NCBI GenBank assembly: GCA_943371245.1
Contig: CALRTY020000006.1
Location: 62,001 to 126,000 of the forward strand
Reading direction: 5' to 3'
Length of the DNA stretch: 64,000 nucleotides
Source: UBA5018 sp947463165
GTDB taxonomy: Bacteria > Cyanobacteriota > Cyanobacteriia > PCC-6307 > Cyanobiaceae
Shown: positions 24,425-32,760 of the stretch, one piece after another
How the letters are laid out: the number at the start of each line of letters is the position of its first letter
Position numbering within the stretch: position 1 is the first letter of the stretch
Notes under the pieces: model-generated
Told to the model about the DNA's origin: nothing
Seen by the model: only the letters and a program-made list of their open reading frames with translations
Database searches by the model: none
Made by a program: the position numbers and the translations under genes

Positions 24425-27400
24425 TCCAGAACCAGACGGACCTTCGCCTTGTCCTTGCCCTTGGTGCGTTCGTTCAGGTAGTCGGCAAAGCGATCCTTCA
24501 GCTCCTCGAGGGTGCAGGGCAGCCCGCCTGATGTCAGAGCCGAGCGCAGCTGGTCCTCGGTGAGCACCACCTTCTCCAGTCCTTGGAGTACCTCCTGCAG
24601 GGCCTTCAGCAGGGCAGGGGCAATAGGTTCCGGTAGAGCGCGGCTCGACAGCACTTGCTCCAGTGCTGCCTTGCCTTTGCTGTCGGTGATGAGCTGCACG
24701 TTGACGATCACCGTGGGGTCTTCCAGGTTGCTCAGCAGCCGCTCGCGCCAGTCAGACACCAGGCTGTCGAGTCGATCATCCAGAGCACTGATGAGCTGCG
24801 TTGGCTTGGTAGAGGTTGCTGGTTCTTCCGCAGGCCGGAACTGGCAGTAGGGGCAGACCGGACTTTGCTCCAGATCGGGACGCCCAAGGCTGTAGCAGGG
24901 CTTGAGGTTGAACAGGTTGTTCTCGAAATCGCGCAGCTGCTGGGCGGGCATCATCTCCACCTTGGCCAGCTGCTGGAGCTGTTTCAAGCGTGGGTCCTGA
25001 GTGAGGCGCACCTTTCGCTGGTCATCAGCCTGGTTCAGGCGGGCCTTGGCGTGACGAGCCAGGTAGTTGTCCTGATAGGTGGTCTTGAGCTGAGACAGGG
25101 TCTGGCCGAGCTGGCGCTGGAAGCCGCTATCGGCGCGGTGTTTCGGGCTAGTGATTTTGGCCAAAAGCTCTCCCTTCTGGTCGGCAACCCCCTGCACCCA
25201 GCTGTCATCGGAGGGCAGCACCGCCTCGGCTGTGCCCAGGTAAGCCGTGAAAGGACCCACGTGCTGAACCAGGCTCAGCAGCTCACCAACCTCGCGGACA
25301 AGGGTCAAGGGCTGCTTCTGGGCGGTGATGGCCTCGACGGTATGCGGGAAGTTCTTCAGCTTGCCGGCGGAGTTGAAGGGCTGCAACGACTCAAGAAACT
25401 TCTGGAGGTTTTGCAGCGCCGACCGCCACTCTCCCTGCTCCTGCTCTGACAGCAGAGGCCGCCCCCAAAGCGCCAGATCGCCCAGTTGCCCTTGAGCGGT
25501 AACGACCTTCTCCACAAACGAGGCCACGGTGGTCTGCAGCTGGGCAACGGCCTCGTCCCGCTTCGCTGCGTTGGCGATCAGACCCGGCGGCAGACCGATC
25601 AGCTCGAACAGCTGCTTGAGCGGACCCAGCGGCAGATCCCGCGGACGCTCCACATGCTTGAACTGGAGTAGATCCTTAACTGAAACTTTGCTGAACGAGT
25701 CAATTTCGCTGGCATCAATCTTCTTACCGGTGATACTCATAACCAGATCCCCGCTGTGCACCAGAGAGGCGAGCACCACGACCAGAAACTCAGGCTCCAG
25801 CCGGAAATGAGTCCAGTAGTCAACCCCATCCTCTTCGCTGATTAGCTCCGAACGATTCAGCACCTGGCCTTCACCTTTGTCGGTGAGCTGCTTCAGCGCC
25901 TGCTTGGCGTAGCGCGAATCTCTGGGGCGGAGCTGGTCACCATCCAGCAGCTCCAGGGCATCGAGCACCGAGGCCCCCAACTTGCCCCTCACACTGCCCG
26001 CGATCCAGCGCAGCGCGTCCTGGGCAGCCTGTTCGCGGTTGACCCGGGTGATCGTGGTCGTGAACACCGGGTAATCCGAGCACTGGTTCTCGAAGCAGAC
26101 CGAAAGGCAGGAGGCAGCAGCTGCATCCACCGCATCCTTCACGCCGCCTCGATCGCCTGAGCGGGCCAGCCCCCCCTTGAGGCGTTCCCCCAGCAGCTGC
26201 GCTGTGCCCTGGTGGGTGACCTCACAGCAGCTGGACAGGTTCTGCTGCAACCATTGCGTGAGGGAACGCAGCTGCTGCATCGCCTTGTCTTCGTAGATCT
26301 TCTTGTTGCTGCCCGAAGCCGTGAGTGCCATCTCGCGTGCTCCTGCGTAGAGCTTTACCGCAGTGTGGAAGCTGGCGTCCTCACCAGGCTTCAGGCGGAA
26401 GAACACCTCATCGGCTTTCCGCTCGTCTTTGAAGTACGGCGGCTCGTAGGGCTGAAGGAAGTAGAGGTAGAAGTCCCGTGGTGGCTGGGCTGTGGAGCGC
26501 TCATTCGGTGCACCAAAGAACAGGTAGCCACTTCGGCCAGCCCTGTGCTCACGCCACTCAAGTTCATGTTCCCAGATGCGATAGCCGCTCACATAGGCCG
26601 GTGCATCCGGCTCTTCGAGAATCACTCGCCGCAGGGCGTCAAAGTAGTATTCATCGAGCTTGCTGTCATCAAGCGTTCCGGCTCGCTTATCAATCAGCGA
26701 GTCGAAGTCGATATCTTTCTTGAGATCGAGATAGTATTGGCCGTTCTCTGGATTGAACGACAGAAACTGACCGCTGACCGTTTTCAGGATCTCGCGTAGA
26801 ACAGTCTCTACGGTTGATTTAAGGAAATCTGCGTCTTGCTCTGGAAGCGGCAACAGCAGGCAGAGATCATCGCGAAGCTCCTCTGCCGTAGCTCCCATCG
26901 GCGTGAAGATGTCGCCGGTTGTCAGTCGATGTACGGAGAGAGCGTGAATGATTCGCAGAGCAGCTGGCCTGTACTGCGGTCTGGTGAAGGCCTGCTGGAT
27001 GCGGGCCTCCAGCACGTCACTCTTTTCGATGACGTCGCGAATGTCAGGCACCGAGCGGAAGGAGGGGTTGTCCTTCAGCGTCATCCAGTACGAGTCGTAG
27101 GCAATCAGCCCTGGATCATCACTGGGCACCTCCTTATCCAAAAGAGAGCGAATCGCCGAGCTGAGGGTCTTAAGCACCTCCCGTTTCTCGGCTGCATAGA
27201 CCCGCTCAAAGGTATCGAGATAGGCGGGATGAACCGGATAGAGGCGGACAAATTCTTCCAGCCGCTCATTCATCGTGGCGTACAGCTGGGTGAAGCCCTG
27301 CAGATGCTCACGCACCAAGGCCTGCTGCTTGCTGTCCTTCTTCAGAATGCGCTGAGCCACCACATAGGCCACATCCTCTCGGGCGATTCGCATCTGCTCG

Positions 27401-28119
27401 AAGCGATCCTTCACCCGGCGCAGGCTGTCGGCAGCAAACTGGAAGTGGGGATTGTCAAATAGGCTTTCTTGAACGCCGCCAATGAAGCGGAACCTGGAGC
27501 CCTTGCAAAACTCTCCGATAGCACGCAGGAAGTTGAGGTTGCGCATCAACTCCTGTTCACGATTGGAACGCAGGTAATCCAGCAGCTCGTCGAGAACGAA
27601 TAGAAGCCCTTTATCAGGGAAAGTCTTGGTGAATTCCGCCATCATCATGGCGAAGACATCCTTGTGATTGCGAACCTCCTCTTCCGGTGGGATCTCAAAG
27701 TGGACCCCATGCCCCGCCAAAGCGTCCTGAAATGTTTCAAGGACAAACTGCCTAAGTGCCATGGAGGAATTGATCTCCGCACGAATCACAACGAACTGAC
27801 CGGCAATCTGTTCCGCTGCCTTTGCCACTGTCGGATTCGTCAGCTTTTCAGCCAGTTCCGCCTTCTCAGCAACGGCAGAGATCACCGCTAGCTGGTGAGA
27901 CTTACCGGTTCCGTAGTTGCCAACAACCAGGAGCCCCTTGTTGTCAGCGGGTACCTGGAACTGAAGCTGCTGAAAAACCACGCTCGAAAGCTGCTCGCCC
28001 ATGCGATCAGAGATCACAAAGGTCTCAACCAGGCGCAGAGCTTGGTCATTCCGTTCAGCCTCATTGAGCTGAACAACAGATTCAATCGGATCAAACTGGA
28101 TGAAATCAGAATATTTCAT
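24421..28119 (-). CDS. brxC: BREX large P-loop ATPase BrxC (PglY-like)
   Basis: This 1,232-residue ATPase starts with KYSDFIQFDPIESVVQL and has Walker A GNYGTGKSH (residues 67-75) and Walker B LLFVLDELLDYL (about 175). A C-terminal CPYCQF motif near residue 1090 may bind zinc with other cysteines. Size, P-loop and neighbours identify it as BrxC, a core BREX component that forms part of the complex with PglX and PglZ. It is coupled to brxF upstream (ATGA overlap) and to the GNAT gene downstream. Confidence 0.9.
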   Translation of the reverse strand: MKYSDFIQFDPIESVVQLNEAERNDQALRLVETFVISDRMGEQLSSVVFQQLQFQVPADNKGLLVVGNYGTGKSHQLAVISAVAEKAELAEKLTNPTVAKAAEQIAGQFVVIRAEINSSMALRQFVLETFQDALAGHGVHFEIPPEEEVRNHKDVFAMMMAEFTKTFPDKGLLFVLDELLDYLRSNREQELMRNLNFLRAIGEFCKGSRFRFIGGVQESLFDNPHFQFAADSLRRVKDRFEQMRIAREDVAYVVAQRILKKDSKQQALVREHLQGFTQLYATMNERLEEFVRLYPVHPAYLDTFERVYAAEKREVLKTLSSAIRSLLDKEVPSDDPGLIAYDSYWMTLKDNPSFRSVPDIRDVIEKSDVLEARIQQAFTRPQYRPAALRIIHALSVHRLTTGDIFTPMGATAEELRDDLCLLLPLPEQDADFLKSTVETVLREILKTVSGQFLSFNPENGQYYLDLKKDIDFDSLIDKRAGTLDDSKLDEYYFDALRRVILEEPDAPAYVSGYRIWEHELEWREHRAGRSGYLFFGAPNERSTAQPPRDFYLYFLQPYEPPYFKDERKADEVFFRLKPGEDASFHTAVKLYAGAREMALTASGSNKKIYEDKAMQQLRSLTQWLQQNLSSCCEVTHQGTAQLLGERLKGGLARSGDRGGVKDAVDAAAASCLSVCFENQCSDYPVFTTTITRVNREQAAQDALRWIAGSVRGKLGASVLDALELLDGDQLRPRDSRYAKQALKQLTDKGEGQVLNRSELISEEDGVDYWTHFRLEPEFLVVVLASLVHSGDLVMSITGKKIDASEIDSFSKVSVKDLLQFKHVERPRDLPLGPLKQLFELIGLPPGLIANAAKRDEAVAQLQTTVASFVEKVVTAQGQLGDLALWGRPLLSEQEQGEWRSALQNLQKFLESLQPFNSAGKLKNFPHTVEAITAQKQPLTLVREVGELLSLVQHVGPFTAYLGTAEAVLPSDDSWVQGVADQKGELLAKITSPKHRADSGFQRQLGQTLSQLKTTYQDNYLARHAKARLNQADDQRKVRLTQDPRLKQLQQLAKVEMMPAQQLRDFENNLFNLKPCYSLGRPDLEQSPVCPYCQFRPAEEPATSTKPTQLISALDDRLDSLVSDWRERLLSNLEDPTVIVNVQLITDSKGKAALEQVLSSRALPEPIAPALLKALQEVLQGLEKVVLTEDQLRSALTSGGLPCTLEELKDRFADYLNERTKGKDKAKVRLVLE

Positions 28120-28610
28120 TTCGCTGCAGCCTCGCGTTCCCTGGTCAAGGAAGCATCCACAAGCAGGGCCTCGGCTTTCGATATTCGCAGGTATTCGGGA
28201 TGACCTGGTACCGCGAAGCTCAGGCCCGTTGAATCCAAAGCACCTTGCCAGGCAGCAATGACCGTTTGATTACGAGCCGCCCGTTGCAGCACTTGCAGGG
28301 GATTCTGCTTGAGCTCTGGACGAAAAAGAATCGATATATTATCGAGCATCGTTGTATCACTGCGTTGTTCGGCGATGAATGACTGTACCAACTCGGCGGT
28401 TTTGATGCGTCGCTGCTGTGCATTCAATTCCAGCAGTCGCTCTGACAAAGCGGCATTTAGATTCACGAGTGGCCACTGATGTCGACGGCTGAGTTCATGC
28501 AGTGCAGCCGTTTTGCCGCTGCCAGGTTCGCCGACTACCAGCACCAAGCGGTGAAAGAGTGCCCTCGCCTGGTTGGCTTGCTGTTCGATGGCGTGGGCTA
28601 AGGCGGACAT
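28116..28610 (-). CDS. brxF: BREX type 3 small ATPase BrxF
   Basis: This 164-residue protein has Walker A GEPGSGKT (residues 27-34) and the segment MLDNISILFRPELKQNPLQVLQ, as I know it from BrxF, the first gene in type 3 BREX operons. It is the first gene of the ten-gene operon and overlaps brxC by 4 bases. ATG 28610 (MSALAHAIEQQ) is preferred; a GTG at 28625 would add five residues. Neither has a strong Shine-Dalgarno sequence. Confidence 0.88.
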   Translation of the reverse strand: MSALAHAIEQQANQARALFHRLVLVVGEPGSGKTAALHELSRRHQWPLVNLNAALSERLLELNAQQRRIKTAELVQSFIAEQRSDTTMLDNISILFRPELKQNPLQVLQRAARNQTVIAAWQGALDSTGLSFAVPGHPEYLRISKAEALLVDASLTREREAAAK

Positions 28611-28625
28611 CGGAGGTGGCGGCAC

Positions 28626-29064
28626 TCGGAGGGAGCTGGTGCTGGGGGTCGGGCAGCCTGACGCAGGGTGCTGCCCATTGCCTGCAGTCTGCTACGTCGT
28701 TAGGAGTTTGCAGTAAAACCAGCCCAAAGTCCAGTTTTTCACAGGCATAGGTGAATTTCGGCTCTAAAAGACGGATCGGCACCCGTCAAACCCCTAGGCA
28801 GCTCAATTGGGCCCACTTGGCCCTGCCTGGGAGGCTTTCGTTGAGAGCTTATGGATACACCGCAGGGGTATACGGCATTAACAATCTCCTAGCCGCGCAG
28901 CTTAAACTAGCTGGCGCAGACCGCCAAACGCCTTGACCCAACCGTAGCCAAAGTCGCGCGGAGCACACATACCTTGTGTTTGCTGAAAAGACAATTCCAC
29001 TGTGCTGCAACTTCTTTCATCTGCCCAGAACTAGCAGACTGACTGGCAACCTAGCAATTATTAA
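28626..29064. other. Intergenic region upstream of BREX operon
   Basis: No gene can be supported in this 439-base stretch. It must contain the leftward BREX promoter, but no convincing -35/-10 pair stands out. An imperfect inverted repeat (CCTAGGCAG around 28791 and CTGCCTGGG around 28824) could be a hairpin or operator. The sequence is lower in GC than core DNA. Confidence 0.5.
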
Positions 29065-29352
29065 ATGCTGATACTACAGAGCGGCGAGGGTTTGTTCGGC
29101 CTGCAGCGGGCCCTCAGCGTGGCCGGCGCCCGCACCACCCTGCTCTCGCTCTGGAAGGTGGATGACGACGCCACCGCCTACTTCATGGAGCGCTATTACA
29201 ACCTGCTCAAGCAGGGAAAAGGTCGCATGGAGGCCCTGCTGGCTGTGCAGAACGAATTCAGAACCAAGCCAAAAGTGAACGCCTGGGAAGACTTTCGCTA
29301 CTGGGCCGCCTGGCAACTGGTTGGGGAAATGGGGCCGATTGGGGGGATTTGA
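29065..29352 (+). pseudogene. CHAT-domain (caspase-like) protein, C-terminal remnant
   Basis: The 95 codons encode the end of a CHAT peptidase domain: GEGLFGLQRALSVAGA, LSLWKVDDDAT and WEDFRYWAAWQLVGE. The His-containing half and the usual upstream SAC motif are missing, and a stop lies directly before the ATG, so the gene is a 5'-deleted remnant. CHAT proteases act as effectors in bacterial immune systems. The stop TGA overlaps the TTGAT motif at the left end of the IS200/IS605 element. Confidence 0.8.
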
Positions 29353-29353
29353 T
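29349..29353 (+). other. TTGAT target motif at IS left end
   Basis: TTGAT directly precedes the proposed left end of the IS200/IS605 element. In the best known members, insertion occurs 3' of such a motif, which also serves as the TAM for the element's TnpB. Here it overlaps the stop codon of the CHAT remnant. Confidence 0.55.
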
Positions 29354-29383
29354 CAATAGCTTCTGGGATACAAACCCCTTCCT

Positions 29384-29787
29384 TTAGGACAGCTTTTCCT
29401 GGGTCTCCACATACCCCCTGAGCCGTTCAATCAGCGCACCGCCAGCGGAAGCGGCGAAGTAGCTGGGCGTCCAGAGGTGTGCGCCACGGGCTGCCAGCTC
29501 AGAGAACTCCTTGCGCAGCATCCGACTGCTGACGCCCTTGAGGTGTTTTACCAGCGTCAAGACCGAGAGCATCGGCGGGTACTCGACCAGCAGGTGCACA
29601 TGGTCCGCTTCGCCGTTCAGCTCCAGCAGCTGCAAGCCCATCTTCTGGGCAACTCCCTGGCACACCTCGCGCATCCGCTCCAGTGCAGCGTCACCTAAGC
29701 TTTTTTGCGGCATTTGTAAACAAAGGCCAAGGGAATGATCGGCCTCGAAATGCTGTGTCTACCTCGTCTGAATGGTGGTTGCGCCAT
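29384..29787 (-). pseudogene. tnpA: IS200/IS605 TnpA transposase, frameshifted
   Basis: TnpA is the Y1 HUH single-strand transposase. The first part (ATG 29787 to a stop at 29695) reads FRRGRHSISRPI...FVYKCRKKA, and the remainder is in the -1 frame from about 29713 with DHVHLLVEY (HUH motif) and GYVETQEK (catalytic Tyr). The two frames meet at a run of six A (reverse strand CGCAAAAAAGC). One additional A, or a -1 ribosomal slip on AAA AAA, restores RKKS-LGDAAL, a normal TnpA sequence. Hence one base was lost in a homopolymer, or it is a programmed frameshift. Confidence 0.85.
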
Positions 29788-29804
29788 TGCACCGCAACGT
29801 TGGC

Positions 29805-31025
29805 ATGATGGTTGATGTGAAGCAACGCTATCGCTACCGCCTCTACCCGCACCCCCATCAACAGCTGGCGCTGGCAAAAGCGTTCGGCTGTGCGCGGGTG
29901 GTCTGGAACGACGCCTTGGCCAAGAGCCGTGAGCTGTACGCCGCGGGTGAGAAAACCAACTACCCGGTGCTGGCGAAGCTCTGCATCACGCAGGCCAAGC
30001 AGACCCCTGAAAGGTCCTGGCTGTCAGGCCCCAGCAATGTGGTGCTGCAGCAGTCCGTACGCGACCTGGATCAGGCGTTCCGCAACTGGTGGGCCAGCCT
30101 GAGCGGCAAGCGCAAAGGACTGAAAGTGAAGCCTCCCCGCTTTAAAAAGCGTCGTGGAGCTCAGTCGATCCGCTTCATGTCGCACGTCTTCCGCACCGGA
30201 GAGCGGTCGCTGACGCTCAGCAAGATCGGCCCAGTGCCGATTGAGTGGAGCCGGGATCTGCCACCAGATCCCAGCAGCGTCACGGTCATTCGTGACGCCA
30301 GCGGGCGCTACTTCGCCAGCTTTGTGGTGGAGGTGGAGCCAACACCGCTGCCTGCCAACGGCAAGGCGGTCGGAATTGACCTGGGCTTGGCATCCCTTGT
30401 CGTCACTTCAGACGGTGAAAAGATCGCCCCGCCGAAGTTTCTGCGCTCTGCGCTGAAGCGTCTGCGGCGGCTGCAGCGGCACCTCAAGCACAAGCAAAAG
30501 GGTTCCAATCGCTTGGCGGCTGCCAGGCGGCAGGTGGCGAAACTCCACGCCACCATCGCAGACAAGCGCCTCGATTTTTTGCATCAGCTCTCGACCCGCA
30601 TCATCCGCGAAAACCAAACGGTGGTGCTGGAAGACCTGAATGTGTCTGGGATGCTCAAAAACAAAAATCTGGCCCGCTCGATCGCCGATGCGGGTTGGCG
30701 GCAGTTCCGCATCCTGCTGGAATCCAAGGCCGAGCAATACGGCAGGCAGGTGGTGGTCATCAACCGATGGCTGCCCACCAGTCAGGTGTGTTCAACCTGC
30801 GGACACCACGACGGCAAAAAGGAGCTGTCGATTCGGGAATGGCAGTGCCAGAGTTGCGGAACGGTGCACGATCGCGACATCAACGCTGCTTTGAACATCC
30901 TCGCCGCCGGACTGGCGGAGAGTCAAAACGGGCGTGGAGCCGCGCATAAGTCCACCGCTTTGGTGGCAGCAGTCTGGGAAGCGCCAACCCACCCGATCGC
31001 TGAGGCATCCCAATGCCCAACGTAG
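29805..31025 (+). CDS. tnpB: TnpB RNA-guided endonuclease of IS200/IS605
   Basis: This roughly 406-residue protein carries the complete TnpB RuvC core: GIDLG (Asp203 in the longest reading), VLEDLNV (Glu287) and HDRDINAA (Asp369), with a zinc finger formed by Cys340, Cys343, Cys359 and Cys362. TnpB cleaves DNA next to a TAM guided by an RNA made from the element's right end. Nothing indicates inactivation. The ATG at 29805 or 29808 is chosen since KQRYRYRLYPHPHQ is the usual N-terminus; an upstream start at 29772 would overlap tnpA. Confidence 0.9.
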   Translation: MMVDVKQRYRYRLYPHPHQQLALAKAFGCARVVWNDALAKSRELYAAGEKTNYPVLAKLCITQAKQTPERSWLSGPSNVVLQQSVRDLDQAFRNWWASLSGKRKGLKVKPPRFKKRRGAQSIRFMSHVFRTGERSLTLSKIGPVPIEWSRDLPPDPSSVTVIRDASGRYFASFVVEVEPTPLPANGKAVGIDLGLASLVVTSDGEKIAPPKFLRSALKRLRRLQRHLKHKQKGSNRLAAARRQVAKLHATIADKRLDFLHQLSTRIIRENQTVVLEDLNVSGMLKNKNLARSIADAGWRQFRILLESKAEQYGRQVVVINRWLPTSQVCSTCGHHDGKKELSIREWQCQSCGTVHDRDINAALNILAAGLAESQNGRGAAHKSTALVAAVWEAPTHPIAEASQCPT

Positions 31026-31082
31026 AAGGAATCTCCGCCGTTCACGCCGGGGAGGAAGTCAACGATTCCGATGGCCAACTCA
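31025..31082 (+). ncRNA. Possible TnpB guide RNA (omega/reRNA) 3' end
   Basis: In characterised systems the guide RNA overlaps the tnpB 3' end and ends past the element's right terminus, the flank being the guide. Here the right-end hairpin at 31033-31054 is followed by AGGAAGTCAA, so the guide would start at about 31063 (CGATTCCGATGGCC). This is predicted only by analogy; the 5' end would lie within tnpB. Confidence 0.4.
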
Positions 31083-31386
31083 CCCCTCCGTATCGCAATC
31101 GGGATGCCCGGTAGGCCTAAGAACAGCCTGGGCCCCTTGGTTCTGTTTCATGGATGCGACAAGGATGTTGCAGATTCCGTGCTGCGTGGAGAGGCGACAC
31201 TCCAGCCCAGCGAAAATGACTACGACTGGCTTGGCAATGGCATCTATTTCTGGGTCGACAGTCCAGAGCGAGCCTTGTCTTGGGCCAAGCAACGCAGACC
31301 CTCACCATCTGTGCTCGGCGCTTTTGCCTACCCGGGCAACTGCCTGAACCTGACCGACTACGGGGTGATGAATGAACTCGCCCCAA
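31071..31386 (+). pseudogene. ADP-ribosyltransferase-like protein, 3'-truncated
   Basis: About 105 codons have protein-like content: GPLVLFHGCD, NDYDWLGNGIYFW, SPERALSWAKQ and FAYPGNCLNLTDYGVMNEL. The His-Gly, Tyr-Phe-Trp and downstream layout resembles ART/PARP-like toxins, a tentative fold guess. Similarity stops near 31386, where the frame runs into the antisense of the next gene, so the 3' part is deleted. It starts 9 bases beyond the IS right end, suggesting that IS insertion and deletion reshaped the locus. Confidence 0.5.
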
Positions 31387-31408
31387 CACCTGCCAGTACG
31401 AGATCGTT

Positions 31409-32308
31409 TCAGCGTTTGGCCGCCAGCCAATCCTGCAGGTCTTGGGGGCCGGTGAAATCGAGCAGGGCTTCTGCTAGGGCTTCCAACTTATCCACTGGTA
31501 AGGCTTGAATGCGGGCGGTGGTGGCGGCGCTGAGTCTGCCGCAGCGGCGCGTGAGCAGCAGGAGGGTCACCTTGGTTTCGCCACGGGCTTCACCGCGGGC
31601 TTCGCCGCGGGCTTCGCCACGAGCTTCACCGAGAGCAATGCCCCGCTCTTCCGCCCAGCCAATCAGCTCCCGGTAGGCGCGGCTCTGACTGAAATCCTCC
31701 AGGGTGATCCCTGTCATGGCAACGATCTCCGCTAACGACAACCCACTAAGGCGTGGCAACACGATAGCCGGGATCAGCTGGAGGATTTCCATTTCTTCCG
31801 CTCGGCCCAAGGCCCCCTGGCGCAGATCGGCGATCGCTGGGCGCAATTGCCGCTCCGGCACCACCAGGAGCGCCAACAACCGCTGCAGCCAGGGCCATGG
31901 GGCCTGCACGGTTTGATCGGTGGCCAGGAGTTCAACCCACCGCACCCGCCGCTCCAGAAATTCGGCCACGGGCTCAGGATCACCGAAGTTGAGCTGGCGG
32001 GAGGGGCAGATCACCAGCACTTGCCAGTGGCGGATGGTGGCCTGTTGCTGGAGCAGTCGGGCAGTCTCTGCATAGAGGCGCAGGTAAAAAAGCGGATCGG
32101 AGGCCATTTGGGCTTCCAGGATCAGCGCTGGCAGCTCAGGGCGATCAGGTGGGGGCAGAAACAGACCATCCAGGCGATATTCCCGCTCTTTGAGCACGGG
32201 GGCGGAAAAGCTGTAGCCCCCCGCTGTGGCCGGCAAATCGTCCAGCAATTGCAGGATGCGATCGGGTCGATCTTGGAAGATCCAATAGAAGAGTTTGTCG
32301 GTGGCCAC
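31409..32308 (-). CDS. DUF2887 / Rpn-family putative nuclease
   Basis: This 299-residue protein starts (GTG 32308, with AGGGAG five bases upstream) as VATDKLFYWIFQDRPDRILQLL, the typical N-terminus of cyanobacterial DUF2887 proteins. A PD-(D/E)XK-like core follows: REYRLDGLFLPP (Asp) and ALILEAQM (Glu-x-Gln). The C-terminal third has a 4-fold repeat EARG encoded by 12-base tandem units at 31587-31636. Members are related to Rpn recombination-promoting nucleases and are often mobile. It is intact and divergent from the rdgB remnant. Confidence 0.85.
   Translation of the reverse strand: MATDKLFYWIFQDRPDRILQLLDDLPATAGGYSFSAPVLKEREYRLDGLFLPPPDRPELPALILEAQMASDPLFYLRLYAETARLLQQQATIRHWQVLVICPSRQLNFGDPEPVAEFLERRVRWVELLATDQTVQAPWPWLQRLLALLVVPERQLRPAIADLRQGALGRAEEMEILQLIPAIVLPRLSGLSLAEIVAMTGITLEDFSQSRAYRELIGWAEERGIALGEARGEARGEARGEARGETKVTLLLLTRRCGRLSAATTARIQALPVDKLEALAEALLDFTGPQDLQDWLAAKR
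31587..31636. repeat. 12-bp tandem repeat encoding EARG
   Basis: Four units similar to GCTTCGCCGCGG lie in the DUF2887 gene, coding for GEARGEARGEARGE on the reverse strand. Such EARG/EAKG runs of variable copy number are common in this cyanobacterial family. Confidence 0.8.
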
Positions 32309-32361
32309 TGTTACTCCCTGCAGCCTGCTGCGCCTGGGCATTTTGCTGTTCAGCGAGCCAG

Positions 32362-32508
32362 GCCGCAGCCAGGGCGGTGGCCGATCCCAGCGATGCCAGC
32401 CGCCTGGAGCTGGAGGGGGTGTGCGAGGGCAGTATCCTAGAAACCCCACGGGGCCAGGGGGGCCGCGCCTTCGCCCTGCTGGCGCCTGGGATCCAACAGG
32501 GCTGCTGA
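32362..32508 (+). pseudogene. rdgB 3'-end remnant at island right border
   Basis: The frame reads VADPSDASRLELEGV, CEGSILETPRGQGG, then directly RAFALLAPGIQQGC-stop. It is homologous to rdgB residues 124-153 and 184-199, with about 90 bases deleted between them. Over the 83 aligned bases at 32380-32462 versus 12064-12146 I count seven differences. No start codon or N-terminal half is present. With intact rdgB at 11689-12288 it brackets the accessory region. Confidence 0.88.
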
Positions 32509-32760
32509 GGCTGGAACTGGAATGAAGCTGGGGCCGCAGCTTACCGGGGAAGCCAGATTGAGCTTTGCAGAACCGTCAGCCAGCCAATTACGCCCAAAAT
32601 CCCTGGGCTCAAGGTTCAACTTATCGCCCATCCCACCACCGACACCTCCGCAAAACCAGGCCCACCAGCGGCCACAAAATCAAACCGCCAACAAAACCCG
32701 GCGCCCAACAGATCGAGAAAATTGGCCCTAGACTTAAATAGGAAATTATAAAAAAACACT
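32509..32760. other. Intergenic region after rdgB remnant
   Basis: No gene is supported here. The stretch from about 32600 is rich in AAAC and CCA runs and becomes AT-rich at 32725-32760, just before the Nif11 peptide gene, where a promoter is likely. An AGGA lies at 32740. Confidence 0.5.

Larger units (their letters stand above)
29354..31062. mobile_element. IS200/IS605-family element with divergent tnpA and tnpB
   Basis: The element spans divergent tnpA (minus) and tnpB (plus) whose starts are 17 bases apart, the IS605 arrangement. The left end follows TTGAT at 29349-29353. The right end is placed after GAGGAAGTCAA at 31052-31062, preceded by a conserved-looking hairpin (CTCC-G-CCG against CGG-GGAG, 31033-31054). 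Ends are inferred from analogy with characterised relatives. tnpA is frameshifted, so autonomous movement is doubtful unless the frameshift is bypassed, while tnpB looks intact. Confidence 0.7.

Noticed and set aside
28751..28936. 61-codon frame upstream of the CHAT remnant
   Set aside because: No motif, no ribosome-binding site and unlike any family; probably chance.
31387..31508. Continuation of the ART-like frame
   Set aside because: It is antisense to the DUF2887 gene and shows no protein-like pattern.
12289..32508. Prophage or integrative element with integrase
   Set aside because: No integrase, structural or conjugation gene is present; the only mobile gene set is the IS200/IS605 element.
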